A DNA stretch of 51,317 nucleotides. Origin: Patescibacteria group bacterium. GTDB taxonomy: Bacteria > Patescibacteriota > Microgenomatia > JAMCZE01. Positions 1 through 5,975 of this stretch are shown here, one piece after another; the first letter of the stretch is position 1; the number at the start of each line of letters is the position of its first letter. The stretch covers positions 1 to 51,317 of the forward strand of contig JAMCZE010000005.1 of the NCBI GenBank assembly GCA_023485845.1, read 5' to 3'. The notes below the pieces were generated by a model. That model saw only the letters and a list, made by a program, of their open reading frames with translations, searched no databases and had not been told where the DNA came from. The translations under genes and the position numbers were made by a program.

Positions 1-67
1 CTTTCTGACCAGTTTTAACCTTCTCCAACACCTCCAGCTTTATTTCCTTAGGTACCGCTTTAAACAT
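1..67 (-). CDS. IS3-type transposase OrfA, N-terminal fragment
   Basis: An ATG at 67 on the minus strand opens a frame that runs off the contig after 22 codons. It begins MFKAVPKEIKLEVLEKVK, a basic alpha-helical start like those of OrfA helix-turn-helix subunits of IS3-family transposases, which bind the IS ends. The same 22 codons occur at 51251-51317. Only the start is present, so neither the helix-turn-helix nor the DDE domain can be checked. Confidence 0.6.
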   Translation of the reverse strand, partial: MFKAVPKEIKLEVLEKVKTGQK

Positions 68-127
68 ATGCACAAATTCTACATCTCAAGACGCAGAAAG
101 TGTGTCCAGTTTATCGGGTACCTATCA
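1..127 (-). mobile_element. IS3-family insertion sequence, left end (partial, runs off contig)
   Basis: Positions 1-127 are the exact reverse complement of 51191-51317; with one more matching base the identity is 128 bp. Read inward, the end begins TGATAGGTACCC and continues to TGGACACAC. This resembles the left ends of IS3-group elements, which begin TGAT, carry TACCC and then TGGACAC. A transposase OrfA start lies further in. The element body lies outside the contig. Its insertion cut a hicB gene. The IS3 assignment is by motif similarity only. Confidence 0.75.
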
Positions 128-249
128 TCGAGTGTTTTGCCTTGGGTATAGCAGCCGCGAAGATCAGGAACGGAGGCCACATAATACCCGTCCTCATCCT
201 GTTCAATAAGGACCCTGAAATTCAATTCCTTAATGTGTTTATCTTTCAT
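79..249 (-). pseudogene. hicB: HicB-family antitoxin, truncated by IS insertion
   Basis: The first 41 residues (MKDKHIKELNFRVLIEQDED, then GYYVASVPDLRGCYTQGKTL) are a typical HicB partial RNase-H fold, with the conserved ASVPDLRGCYTQG stretch around residues 25-37. HicB antitoxins neutralise the mRNA interferase HicA. The native frame ends at the IS junction near 127; the remaining residues and the TAG stop at 79-81 come from the IS. HicB proteins normally continue with a helix and a DNA-binding tail, which are lost here. No hicA is visible in the window; it may lie beyond the IS or be gone. The gene is divergent from infA. Confidence 0.8.
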
Positions 250-261
250 TTTCGTTGCCCC

Positions 262-270
262 ATTATACCA
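262..270 (-). promoter_or_regulatory. Extended -10 promoter of hicB
   Basis: On the minus strand TGGTATAAT (extended -10, TGn-TATAAT) lies 12 nt upstream of the hicB ATG. No good -35 is visible. The site sits back to back with the infA promoter. Confidence 0.5.
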
Positions 271-284
271 CTAAATTTCCACCC

Positions 285-313
285 TTGCATGAGGCGGAAA
301 GATATACTATAAT
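285..313 (+). promoter_or_regulatory. Promoter of the infA-rpsI ribosomal operon
   Basis: TTGCAT (285-290), a 17-bp spacer and a perfect TATAAT (308-313). Transcription should start near 320, giving a leader of about 44 nt before infA. Confidence 0.75.
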
Positions 314-321
314 GCTAATCG

Positions 322-356
322 CCTAAGAAATGTAATACTTGGGGGTTCTTTTTTTT
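322..356 (+). promoter_or_regulatory. infA leader: weak stem-loop followed by a run of eight T
   Basis: CCTAAG (322-327) can pair with CTTGGG (338-343), including one G-U pair. GG TTC and then eight T follow at 349-356, just before the infA ATG at 364. No Shine-Dalgarno sequence is seen. The U-rich leader may be an S1-type ribosome entry site or a weak attenuator. Confidence 0.35.
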
Positions 357-363
357 CGACTTA

Positions 364-582
364 ATGGCACATAGCGGCACAACGGAATTTGACGGCCAGG
401 TTTTGGAAAATCTGCCTAACACCATGTTCAAGGTGCAGTTGGCGGACGGACGGGTGATTTTGTGCCACCTTTCCGGCAAAATGCGCCTGCACTATATTAA
501 GATTTTGCCGGGAGACAAGGTCAAGGTCGAAATGACACCATACGACGAAACTAAAGGGAGAATTGTTTATAGATCAAAATAA
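364..582 (+). CDS. infA: Translation initiation factor IF-1
   Basis: 72 aa, the usual IF-1 length: a single S1-like OB-fold. The family landmarks [37 protein letters not shown] and [14 protein letters not shown] are all present. IF-1 binds the ribosomal A site during initiation and stabilises IF-2 and IF-3. The gene is first in the alpha ribosomal operon behind a strong promoter (285-313), with a U-rich leader in place of a Shine-Dalgarno. The start ATG at 364 matches the family N-terminus. Confidence 0.95.
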   Translation: MAHSGTTEFDGQVLENLPNTMFKVQLADGRVILCHLSGKMRLHYIKILPGDKVKVEMTPYDETKGRIVYRSK

Positions 583-684
583 GTTAAAAGTCAAAATTTA
601 AAAGTTAAAAATTCAAGTTAAAATTTTTAATTTTGAATTGTAATTTTGCATTTTGATTTTTGAATTTTAAATTTTAAATTATTT
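583..684 (+). repeat. AT-rich spacer of AAAAGTCAAAA / TTTTGAATTTT repeats
   Basis: Almost pure A/T with short iterated units (AAAAGTCAAAA, AAAATTCAAG, TTTTGAATTTT, TTTTGCATTTTG) on both strands, partly self-complementary. The same units occur near 3528-3580, 7995-8025 and 27735-27775. No Shine-Dalgarno precedes rpmJ. Confidence 0.6.
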
Positions 685-798
685 ATGAAAGTTCAAGCCA
701 GCGTTAAACCCAGATGTAAGAAATGCAAAATTGTCCGGCGCAAGGGCCGGGTTTATGTTATTTGCGAAAATCCGCGGCACAAACAGCGGCAAGGGTGA
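685..798 (+). CDS. rpmJ: 50S ribosomal protein L36
   Basis: A 37-aa frame between infA and rpsM. It starts [20 protein letters not shown] and carries the L36 zinc-ribbon ligands C11, C14, C27 and H32. L36 is the smallest large-subunit protein and binds 23S rRNA. The length is standard and the order infA-rpmJ-rpsM is the classical one. The stop (TGA at 796-798) lies 6 nt before rpsM, and GGGTGAAG at this stop could serve as a weak ribosome-binding site for rpsM. Confidence 0.95.
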   Translation: MKVQASVKPRCKKCKIVRRKGRVYVICENPRHKQRQG

Positions 799-804
799 AG
801 ATTT

Positions 805-1227
805 ATGCCAAGAATCGGCGGGATCGATTTGAATAATGACAAACGGGTGGACATTGCTCTCACCCGGCTTTATGGTGTTGGCCGGTCTAATGTGGTCGGG
901 ATTTTAAAGATTGCCGGCATTGATCCGGCCAAACGGGTGAAGGACTTAACCGAGGAGGAAGTTAATCAACTGCAAAAAGCAGTGGACACGGTTAAGGTAG
1001 AGGGTGATTTGCGCGGTGAGGTGGCCGGCAACATCACCACTCTAAAACAGATTGGTAGCTACCGGGGCAGCCGTCATTCAAAAAATTTGCCGGGCCGGGG
1101 CCAACGGACCCGATCCAACGCCCGGACAAAGCGGGGCAAGCGGGTGACCATTGGCGCTATTAAAAAGGAAGCCGCCGAAAAATTAGGTATTGTTTCTAAG
1201 GAGCAGCCAAATGAAGACAAAAAATAG
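805..1227 (+). CDS. rpsM: 30S ribosomal protein S13
   Basis: 140 aa, slightly longer than the usual 120-125. It begins [20 protein letters not shown] and contains the helix-two-turn-helix stretch and the basic tail ([19 protein letters not shown], about residues 95-113) that contacts tRNA in the P site and 16S rRNA. The extra length is a lysine- and glutamate-rich C-terminus. The 3' end overlaps rpsK by 17 nt, which suggests coupled translation. Confidence 0.95.
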   Translation: MPRIGGIDLNNDKRVDIALTRLYGVGRSNVVGILKIAGIDPAKRVKDLTEEEVNQLQKAVDTVKVEGDLRGEVAGNITTLKQIGSYRGSRHSKNLPGRGQRTRSNARTKRGKRVTIGAIKKEAAEKLGIVSKEQPNEDKK

Positions 1228-1573
1228 TTTTACCAACGGTCGGGTTTATGTGACTGCGACCTTTAATAACACGTTGGTGACAATAACCGACGATAAGGGA
1301 AATTCTTTGTTTTCCGGCAGTTCCGGCGCCTCTGGTTTTAAGGGAGCACGCAAGTCCACCCCATATGCTGCCTCGGCAGCAGTGGATAATGCTGCCCGCA
1401 AAGCCTGGGATGCGGGCATGCGTGAGGTGGAAGTGTACATTAAAGGACCAGGGGCGGGCCGCGATGCCGCCCTGCGGTCGCTTAAAGCAGCAGGATTCAA
1501 TATTAGTCTGATCGCCGATGTGACGCCGATTCCGCACAACGGCCCAAGACAAAAAAAGAAACGGCGAGTATAA
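1211..1573 (+). CDS. rpsK: 30S ribosomal protein S11
   Basis: 120 aa, typical for S11, which forms the platform near the 3' end of 16S rRNA. Recognisable stretches are [37 protein letters not shown] and the C-terminal [16 protein letters not shown] chose ATG 1211 rather than the in-frame ATG at 1190, because AAGGAG (1199-1204) sits 6 nt upstream of it and the family N-terminus begins there. It is one of the few clear Shine-Dalgarno starts in this operon. Confidence 0.95.
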   Translation: MKTKNSFTNGRVYVTATFNNTLVTITDDKGNSLFSGSSGASGFKGARKSTPYAASAAVDNAARKAWDAGMREVEVYIKGPGAGRDAALRSLKAAGFNISLIADVTPIPHNGPRQKKKRRV

Positions 1574-1577
1574 CGAT

Positions 1578-2186
1578 ATGGCTAGATACACAGGACCAAA
1601 ACATCGATTATCCAGACGGGAGAAACAAAATCTTGGTGATAAGACCAGCGCTTCGCTTTCGCGCCGGCTTAACGTGCCGCCGGGAATGCATGGGCCAAAG
1701 GGAAGCCGCAATAAGGTGTCCGATTATGGTTTGCAACTGCGGGAAAAGCAAAAGGCCAAGCGAATTTACGGCCTTTTAGAACGGCAATTTCGTAAATATT
1801 ACCAGGCGGCGGCGGCCGTTAAGGGGAAAACCGGCGAGGCATTGCTGCAAACTCTGGAACGGCGTCTTGATAATGCCATCTTTCGGCTTGGCTTTGTTCC
1901 CTCCCGGACAATGGGCCGCCAGTTGGTTTCTCATGGCCACATTTTGGTTAACGGGAAAAAGGTGACGATTCCGTCTTATCTGTTGCGCGTTGATGAAGTG
2001 GTCACCATTTCACCAAGGGCAATGGAAATTCCGGCGGTCAAAAAGATGCTGGAAAAAGAGGAAGCTAAAGTGCCGGACTATTACGAGAAGAAAGCGGCAG
2101 CCGGCCGGCTGCTCCGTCTGCCCCCCCGGGACGATGTCCCCACCGATGTTAATGAGCAGTTAATTATTGAGCATTACTCGCGGTAA
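1578..2186 (+). CDS. rpsD: 30S ribosomal protein S4
   Basis: 202 aa, the normal length. It starts MARYTGPKHRLSRREKQNLG and contains the S4 RNA-binding module (RLDNAIFRLGFVPSRTMGRQ, then LVSHGHILVNGKKVTIPSY) around residues 94-133. S4 nucleates 30S assembly and in many bacteria represses the alpha operon by binding its mRNA. It lies 4 nt after rpsK with no Shine-Dalgarno. A strong hairpin follows the stop. Confidence 0.95.
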   Translation: MARYTGPKHRLSRREKQNLGDKTSASLSRRLNVPPGMHGPKGSRNKVSDYGLQLREKQKAKRIYGLLERQFRKYYQAAAAVKGKTGEALLQTLERRLDNAIFRLGFVPSRTMGRQLVSHGHILVNGKKVTIPSYLLRVDEVVTISPRAMEIPAVKKMLEKEEAKVPDYYEKKAAAGRLLRLPPRDDVPTDVNEQLIIEHYSR

Positions 2187-2197
2187 GGACGAGTGGC

Positions 2198-2220
2198 TAG
2201 GTTCTAGTGGCTAGAACCTA
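2198..2220 (+). other. Perfect 10-bp stem-loop between rpsD and rpoA
   Basis: TAGGTTCTAG (2198-2207), TGG loop, CTAGAACCTA (2211-2220). The stem is perfect and the loop is 3 nt. No T run follows, so a simple terminator is unlikely; an RNA-processing or mRNA-stability element fits better. The octamer GTGGCTAG occurs twice here (2193-2200 and 2207-2214). Confidence 0.6.
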
Positions 2221-2250
2221 ATCTCTAGCACCTTACACGTGATTTGTTTC

Positions 2251-3171
2251 ATGTTAGATCCAGTTTTTAAGGTTAAAAATGAAGAGCAGACCGACACCTA
2301 TGGGCGGTTTGTGATTGAGCCGTTGGAAACCGGCTATGCCCACACCTTGGGCAATGCCTTGCGCCGGGTGCTTCTCTCCTCGCTGCCGGGAGCGGCGGTC
2401 ACCAGTGTGGTGATTGACGGGGTGAAACACCAGTTCCAGACCTTGGATGGTCTTAAAGAGGACGTGGTGGAGTTTGTCCTTAACCTGAAGAAACTGCGGG
2501 TTAAGTTGACCGACAGCCCGAAAGCGGTGATCCATTTGGATGTCACCGGTCCGGGGGAGGTCACGGCGGCCGATATTGAAACCACGGCCGAAGTGGAGGT
2601 GGTCAATAAGGACCTGAAATTGGGGACCCTGGCGGACAAAAAGTCCCACCTCTCGGCGGAAATCACCGTCGAGCAGGGCTATGGCTATGCTCTGGCGGAA
2701 GAGCATAAAACCAGTGTCATTGGGGTTATCCCGATGGACGCCACCTTCACTCCTGTGGTGCGGGTGAACTATCGCCAGGAGGCCACCCGGGTTGGCCGCC
2801 AGACCAACTTTGACCGGTTGGTGATGGAAATTTGGACGGACGGCACAATTGCGCCGGCCCAAGCTATGCACTTGGCGGCCAAGATGTTGGTGTCCTATTT
2901 CCTCCAGGTTTATGAGCCAAAGGCGCAAGCCGGAGAAGCCAATGTGGCGGTGACGCCAACGGTCTCCGATGACGTCCTAAAGATGCTCATCGAGGAGCTG
3001 GATTTGCCGACGCGGCTGGAGAACGCCCTAAAAAACGGCGGAATCGAAACTGTCGGGCAACTTTTGGGGACACCCCGAAAGGAGCTGCTCAAGATTAAAA
3101 ATCTTGGCGGCAAGTCCCTGTCGGTGGTGGAAGAAAAGCTGCGAGAGAAAGGTGTGGCGCTAAATGTATGA
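2251..3171 (+). CDS. rpoA: DNA-directed RNA polymerase subunit alpha
   Basis: 306 aa. The N-terminal assembly domain (about residues 1-230) has the landmarks GRFVIEPLETGYAHTLGNAL and RRVLLSSLPGAAVTSV. A linker is followed by the C-terminal DNA-contacting domain (about 245-306; LPTRLENALKNGGIETVGQL, then IKNLGGKSL). Alpha dimers scaffold RNA polymerase. I chose ATG 2251 over GTG 2239 because MLDPVFKV aligns with family N-termini. The gene overlaps rplQ by 4 nt. Confidence 0.95.
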   Translation: MLDPVFKVKNEEQTDTYGRFVIEPLETGYAHTLGNALRRVLLSSLPGAAVTSVVIDGVKHQFQTLDGLKEDVVEFVLNLKKLRVKLTDSPKAVIHLDVTGPGEVTAADIETTAEVEVVNKDLKLGTLADKKSHLSAEITVEQGYGYALAEEHKTSVIGVIPMDATFTPVVRVNYRQEATRVGRQTNFDRLVMEIWTDGTIAPAQAMHLAAKMLVSYFLQVYEPKAQAGEANVAVTPTVSDDVLKMLIEELDLPTRLENALKNGGIETVGQLLGTPRKELLKIKNLGGKSLSVVEEKLREKGVALNV

Positions 3172-3557
3172 ACACTAACCAAGCCAAGGCCCGGCGCCGG
3201 GGCCTAGTTTCGGCGCTGTTTGAGCGGGGGAAAATTGAAACGACGGTGGCGGGCGCCAAGTCCGTTGCCGGGTTAGCAGATAAACTGATGGGGTTGGCTA
3301 AGAAAAACACGGTGGCCAGCCGCCGGCAGGCAATTAAGATCTTGGGTGGCGACCGGCTGATCGCGAAAATTTTTGGCGAGGTGGCGCCAAAATATGCTAA
3401 TCGCCAATCGGGTTATACCCGGCTGATTCGCCTGGGCCAGCGCTTTTCCGACACGGCAGAAATGGGAATTTTAGAGTTTGTTGAAGGGACGGAGCCAAAA
3501 CCGGAACCAACACAGAAAGCCAAAAGTCAAAAGTCAAAAATTAAAAGTTCAAGTTAA
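3168..3557 (+). CDS. rplQ: 50S ribosomal protein L17, short N-terminus
   Basis: 129 aa with the L17 core (LVSALFERGKIETTVAGAKS, then ADKLMGLAKKN). The usual basic N-terminal segment of about 15 residues, of the MRHRKxGRKLGR type, is missing: the protein starts MNTNQAKARRRG four nt before the rpoA stop. The C-terminal tail KAKSQKSKIKSSS is encoded by the AT-rich AAAAGTCAAAA repeat, so it is probably an unstructured extension of repeat origin. L17 sits at the polypeptide exit region of the 50S subunit. Confidence 0.9.
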   Translation: MNTNQAKARRRGLVSALFERGKIETTVAGAKSVAGLADKLMGLAKKNTVASRRQAIKILGGDRLIAKIFGEVAPKYANRQSGYTRLIRLGQRFSDTAEMGILEFVEGTEPKPEPTQKAKSQKSKIKSSS

Positions 3558-3582
3558 AATTATTAATTTTGAATTTTAAATT
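3528..3582 (+). repeat. AT-rich AAAAGTCAAAA repeat spanning the rplQ 3' end
   Basis: Iterated AAAAGTCAAAAGTC followed by TTTTGAATTTT, the same units as at 583-684. The first half is translated as the L17 tail; the second half fills the 25-nt gap before rplM. Confidence 0.55.
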
Positions 3583-3954
3583 ATGGTTACAAGATTATCC
3601 GATATTAAGCATGACAAGCAGGAAGTTAATGCCGAGGGTGAGGTGCTAGGTCGGTTAGCGACAAAAATTGCTAATTTATTGATGGGTAAAAATAAACCCT
3701 ATTTTGTTCGTCATCTTGATTGCGGCGATTTTGTCACCGTTACCAATGCCGCCAAGGTCAAGGTCACCGGGAAAAAAGAAGAGTTGAAAAAATACACCCA
3801 CTACAGTGGCTATCCCGGAGGACTGCGGACCAAAACCCTAAAAATGGTCCGCCAGGAAAAACCGGAACAAATTATTCATCACGCGGTGTCCGGAATGCTG
3901 CCAAACAATAAACTTAAGAAATTTTGGTTAGCCAGATTTAAAATCAATGCCTAA
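3583..3954 (+). CDS. rplM: 50S ribosomal protein L13
   Basis: 123 aa against about 142 in most bacteria. L13 landmarks are VLGRLATKIANLLMGKNKPY, HYSGYPGGLRTKTL and the AVSGMLPNNKL block near the C-terminus. L13 is an early assembly protein of the 50S subunit. The normal C-terminal extension is shortened. The gene overlaps rpsI by 8 nt, the usual L13-S9 pairing. Confidence 0.95.
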   Translation: MVTRLSDIKHDKQEVNAEGEVLGRLATKIANLLMGKNKPYFVRHLDCGDFVTVTNAAKVKVTGKKEELKKYTHYSGYPGGLRTKTLKMVRQEKPEQIIHHAVSGMLPNNKLKKFWLARFKINA

Positions 3955-4387
3955 AGAACCAACCGTCAAATACTATTTTGGCTATGGCCGGCGCAAAACC
4001 GCCACGGCTCGGGCACGGTTATATTTACCAACCCAAGAAATTAAAATTGCTGACCAAAATTTGAAGAAAGGCGATGTTTACGTTAATAATCTGCCGATTG
4101 AGAAATATTTTTCCGATCCGTTTGCCAAAGCGCAATATGAGGAAATCTTCCGGACAACCAATACGGCTGACCGATTCATCACCACGGTTTTAGTTGAAGG
4201 TTCCGGTCCTTCCGGCCAATTGGGAGCGGTGATTTTGGCCATCGCCCGGGCTTTAGTGAAAGTGGACCCGAAGTTTAAAATCTCACTGCGCAAAAAAGGC
4301 TTTATGACCCGCGATCCCCGGGCCAAAGAACGCAAAAAACCTGGCCTCATGGGCGCCCGCAAACAAAAATCCTCGCCAAAACGTTAA
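3947..4387 (+). CDS. rpsI: 30S ribosomal protein S9
   Basis: 146 aa. It has the S9 signatures YFGYGRRKTATARARLYL near the N-terminus, GGxxGQxGA-like SGPSGQLGAVILAIARALV near residues 86-104, and a basic C-terminus ending KKPGLMGARKQKSSPKR, which reaches toward the P-site tRNA. It starts inside rplM. The last gene of the operon; its stop overlaps the convergent DUF5652-like gene by 4 nt. Confidence 0.95.
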   Translation: MPKEPTVKYYFGYGRRKTATARARLYLPTQEIKIADQNLKKGDVYVNNLPIEKYFSDPFAKAQYEEIFRTTNTADRFITTVLVEGSGPSGQLGAVILAIARALVKVDPKFKISLRKKGFMTRDPRAKERKKPGLMGARKQKSSPKR

Positions 4388-4584
4388 GATTTCTTCTGAA
4401 AGAATTGGAGGTAGATGATTGGGAGAATGCCCAGGGAGTTGATGATTAAGATGGCAATAAACCAGCCTTTTTGCTTGTTCCCGGCCGCGTGCCACAGCCC
4501 AATCCCTTTCCACACAACATCCCAAATCGCCAAGGGAATTATAATCAACGGCAGGTAAGCGAGCATTTCCCAATTAAAGTGCAT
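4384..4584 (-). CDS. Small two-helix membrane protein, DUF5652-like
   Basis: 66 aa with two hydrophobic segments (about residues 8-27 and 43-60) around a short polar loop WHAAGNKQKGW. The pattern WKGIGLWHAA...GWFIAILIINSLGILPIIYL matches what I know of the DUF5652 family, common in CPR bacteria and of unknown function. An extended -10 (TGCTATACT) and GGAG 6 nt before the ATG support the start. The 3' end overlaps rpsI tail to tail by 4 nt. Confidence 0.75.
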   Translation of the reverse strand: MHFNWEMLAYLPLIIIPLAIWDVVWKGIGLWHAAGNKQKGWFIAILIINSLGILPIIYLQFFQKKS

Positions 4585-4611
4585 ATTATTCTCCAGTATA
4601 GCACATTGATA

Positions 4612-5142
4612 CTATTCGCTGCTACCCAGAAAATCTTTGAAGTCTTGGGCATAGGGGTAGTTGTGAGTGGCAGCAAATTCTCCGGTTTTCTTCATGATCT
4701 TGATTGCCGGATTGACCTTGGCTAGGAATCCTTTCGCTTCTTCAAAAGAACCATGCGGGTCAAGTTCATTTTGCACGACCAAAACGTTTTCCGCCGGCAC
4801 GGTTTTCAGAACCCGATAACAGTTAGTGATTTCTTCTAGCGGGAAATCTTTTAGGGGGATGCCACAGATGATAATTTTTCTCACCTGTTCCGGAACTCGG
4901 CCGACAGCGCTTAGGCCAATGAGGGAACCAACCGATTTAGCAATTAAATTGAATGGTTCGTGACCGACTTTCCCCAGCAATTTGCCAATCTCTACGTCAA
5001 AATCGATGTGGGCGTCATTGCCAGCCGACCAATCGTTATAGTAATTGGCCTCAGCCACAATTTCCGGGGCGAGTTGGCCTTGGGTCTGGTCAATCCAGGT
5101 TTGGTTCTTAAATGAACCACCGCCGAGAATTTCTGTCTTCAT
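4612..5142 (-). CDS. Alpha/beta-hydrolase-like protein
   Basis: 176 aa, small for this fold. A likely catalytic triad can be read: nucleophile S70 in AKSVGS (a G/AxSxG elbow), D128 in NELDPHG and H160 in ATHNYPY. This arrangement resembles small serine hydrolases and dienelactone-hydrolase-like proteins; the substrate is unknown. I chose ATG 5142, preceded by AAGG, over the upstream TTG at 5160. It overlaps nothing and follows a hypothetical gene whose stop is at 5153, so the two are probably cotranscribed. Confidence 0.65.
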   Translation of the reverse strand: MKTEILGGGSFKNQTWIDQTQGQLAPEIVAEANYYNDWSAGNDAHIDFDVEIGKLLGKVGHEPFNLIAKSVGSLIGLSAVGRVPEQVRKIIICGIPLKDFPLEEITNCYRVLKTVPAENVLVVQNELDPHGSFEEAKGFLAKVNPAIKIMKKTGEFAATHNYPYAQDFKDFLGSSE

Positions 5143-5152
5143 ATGCAATGCC

Positions 5153-5434
5153 TTAGACAAGTTTTTCCGGATGCTCAGCCAAATATCTCTTTACTTTTTT
5201 CCAAGTGCTTTTTCCAATGCCTTTAATATGAGTTCCCTTATCCATGGTTTCTTTTATTCTTGCCCAATCTAATCCCTGATGGACAAGAGCACCAGATGGG
5301 GCTTGCGTTGGTCCTTTGGAAAATCCACTACGAGAAAGAAGATTAAATGTGTTGTGACCCAGATCCGTCTCTTTCTCCATGAAACGGTCTTTGCTTATTT
5401 GTCGCAGTTCGCCAGCTACAGCAATTTCAGCCAT
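5153..5434 (-). CDS. Hypothetical protein, 93 aa
   Basis: I do not recognise this protein. It is soluble and charged, with a basic C-terminal segment (GIGKSTWKKVKRYLAEHPEK, about residues 72-91) that looks helical and could bind nucleic acid. It begins at ATG 5434 with TAAAAT about 9 nt upstream and ends 10 nt before the alpha/beta-hydrolase gene, so the two probably share a transcript. Confidence 0.5.
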   Translation of the reverse strand: MAEIAVAGELRQISKDRFMEKETDLGHNTFNLLSRSGFSKGPTQAPSGALVHQGLDWARIKETMDKGTHIKGIGKSTWKKVKRYLAEHPEKLV

Positions 5435-5463
5435 GACCCTTTTATTTTAAACCATTTTGTAGA

Positions 5464-5814
5464 TTAATGTTGGATTGAATTTATGGCCTCAATTAGCTGG
5501 CTAGGTCTCGGCTGACCGGTGGGGAAATTTATATCCCCAAAAGTTTGTGGCGCCCCAGCAGCGGAGATAATCGTGACGCCTTGGCGGTGGTCACGTATAT
5601 AGGCCGCGGCTTTGGTTCCCGCCTCGGCCTCGGGCATATTCTGGTCAAGAATGGCTACAGTGAAGTTTAGACCACTGTCCACAATGTCCATGACTTCCCC
5701 CAATCCAGATGCCTCGGCAACGATATCTTGTTCTTTACCAGTTAAATATTCGACCATTTTCTGACGAAGGTCGTCAGAATCATTAGCAATTAAAATCTTT
5801 TCGTGCAGGGCCAT
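5464..5814 (-). CDS. Receiver-domain (CheY-like) protein, degenerate
   Basis: 116 aa, about one receiver domain. The acidic pair appears as ANDSDD near residue 10, and the phospho-acceptor is the Asp in AILDQNMPE around residue 54. The switch Ser is in TIISAAG. The conserved Lys before the last helix is replaced: the expected KP reads GQPRPSQ. Phosphorylation may therefore not drive a normal switch. There is no output domain. I chose ATG 5814 (MALHEKILI) with GAGG about 10 nt upstream; the longer upstream frame runs through the tRNA gene and cannot be real. No histidine kinase is adjacent. Confidence 0.65.
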   Translation of the reverse strand: MALHEKILIANDSDDLRQKMVEYLTGKEQDIVAEASGLGEVMDIVDSGLNFTVAILDQNMPEAEAGTKAAAYIRDHRQGVTIISAAGAPQTFGDINFPTGQPRPSQLIEAINSIQH

Positions 5815-5832
5815 AAGTTGCATGCCTCTTTG

Positions 5833-5903
5833 TCGGGGAGTCGAGAATCGAACTCGAACTGCCAGACCCCCAGCCTGGCGCGCTACCACTACGCCACTCC
5901 CCG
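5833..5903 (-). tRNA. tRNA-Pro (anticodon GGG)
   Basis: A 71-nt cloverleaf: acceptor CGGGGAG / CTCCCCG with discriminator A, D arm GCGTAGTGGTAGCGC, anticodon stem CCAGG / TCTGG around loop CTGGGGG (anticodon GGG), and T arm TCGAG-TTCGATT-CTCGA. CCA is not encoded. It lies divergent from recA. Confidence 0.93.
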
Positions 5904-5920
5904 TTATTTTAATTGTTCTA

Positions 5921-5926
5921 ATTATA
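5921..5926 (-). promoter_or_regulatory. -10 box for tRNA-Pro
   Basis: TATAAT on the minus strand, about 17 nt before the mature tRNA 5' end. The -35 is weak (TTTTGT at 17-bp spacing). The promoter region overlaps the divergent recA -35. Confidence 0.5.
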
Positions 5927-5940
5927 CCTCTTTTGATCTG

Positions 5941-5969
5941 TTGACAAAACATCCCGTAACATATTTAAT
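5941..5969 (+). promoter_or_regulatory. recA promoter, leaderless configuration
   Basis: TTGACA (5941-5946), a 17-bp spacer and TTTAAT (5964-5969). The recA ATG at 5976 starts 6 nt after the -10, exactly where transcription should begin. No LexA-type operator was recognised. Confidence 0.75.
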
Positions 5970-5975
5970 GGGGTT

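Noticed and set aside
1196-1711. Long minus-strand open frame of 171 codons
   Set aside because: It lies wholly over rpsK and rpsD on the other strand and has no family resemblance.
2254-2928. Minus-strand open frame of 224 codons across rpoA
   Set aside because: A shadow of rpoA; the sense protein is unambiguous.
685-4387. Use of an altered genetic code (TGA as Gly), as in some CPR lineages
   Set aside because: TGA ends rpmJ and infB at the expected places and no conserved protein needs TGA read through.
5815-5952. N-terminal extension of the receiver protein
   Set aside because: The extension would be the translated tRNA-Pro gene; ATG 5814 is the first sound start.
5904-5975. SOS (LexA) box before recA
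   Set aside because: No CGAAC-N4-GTTCG or CTG-N10-CAG palindrome is visible, although the promoter itself is strong.
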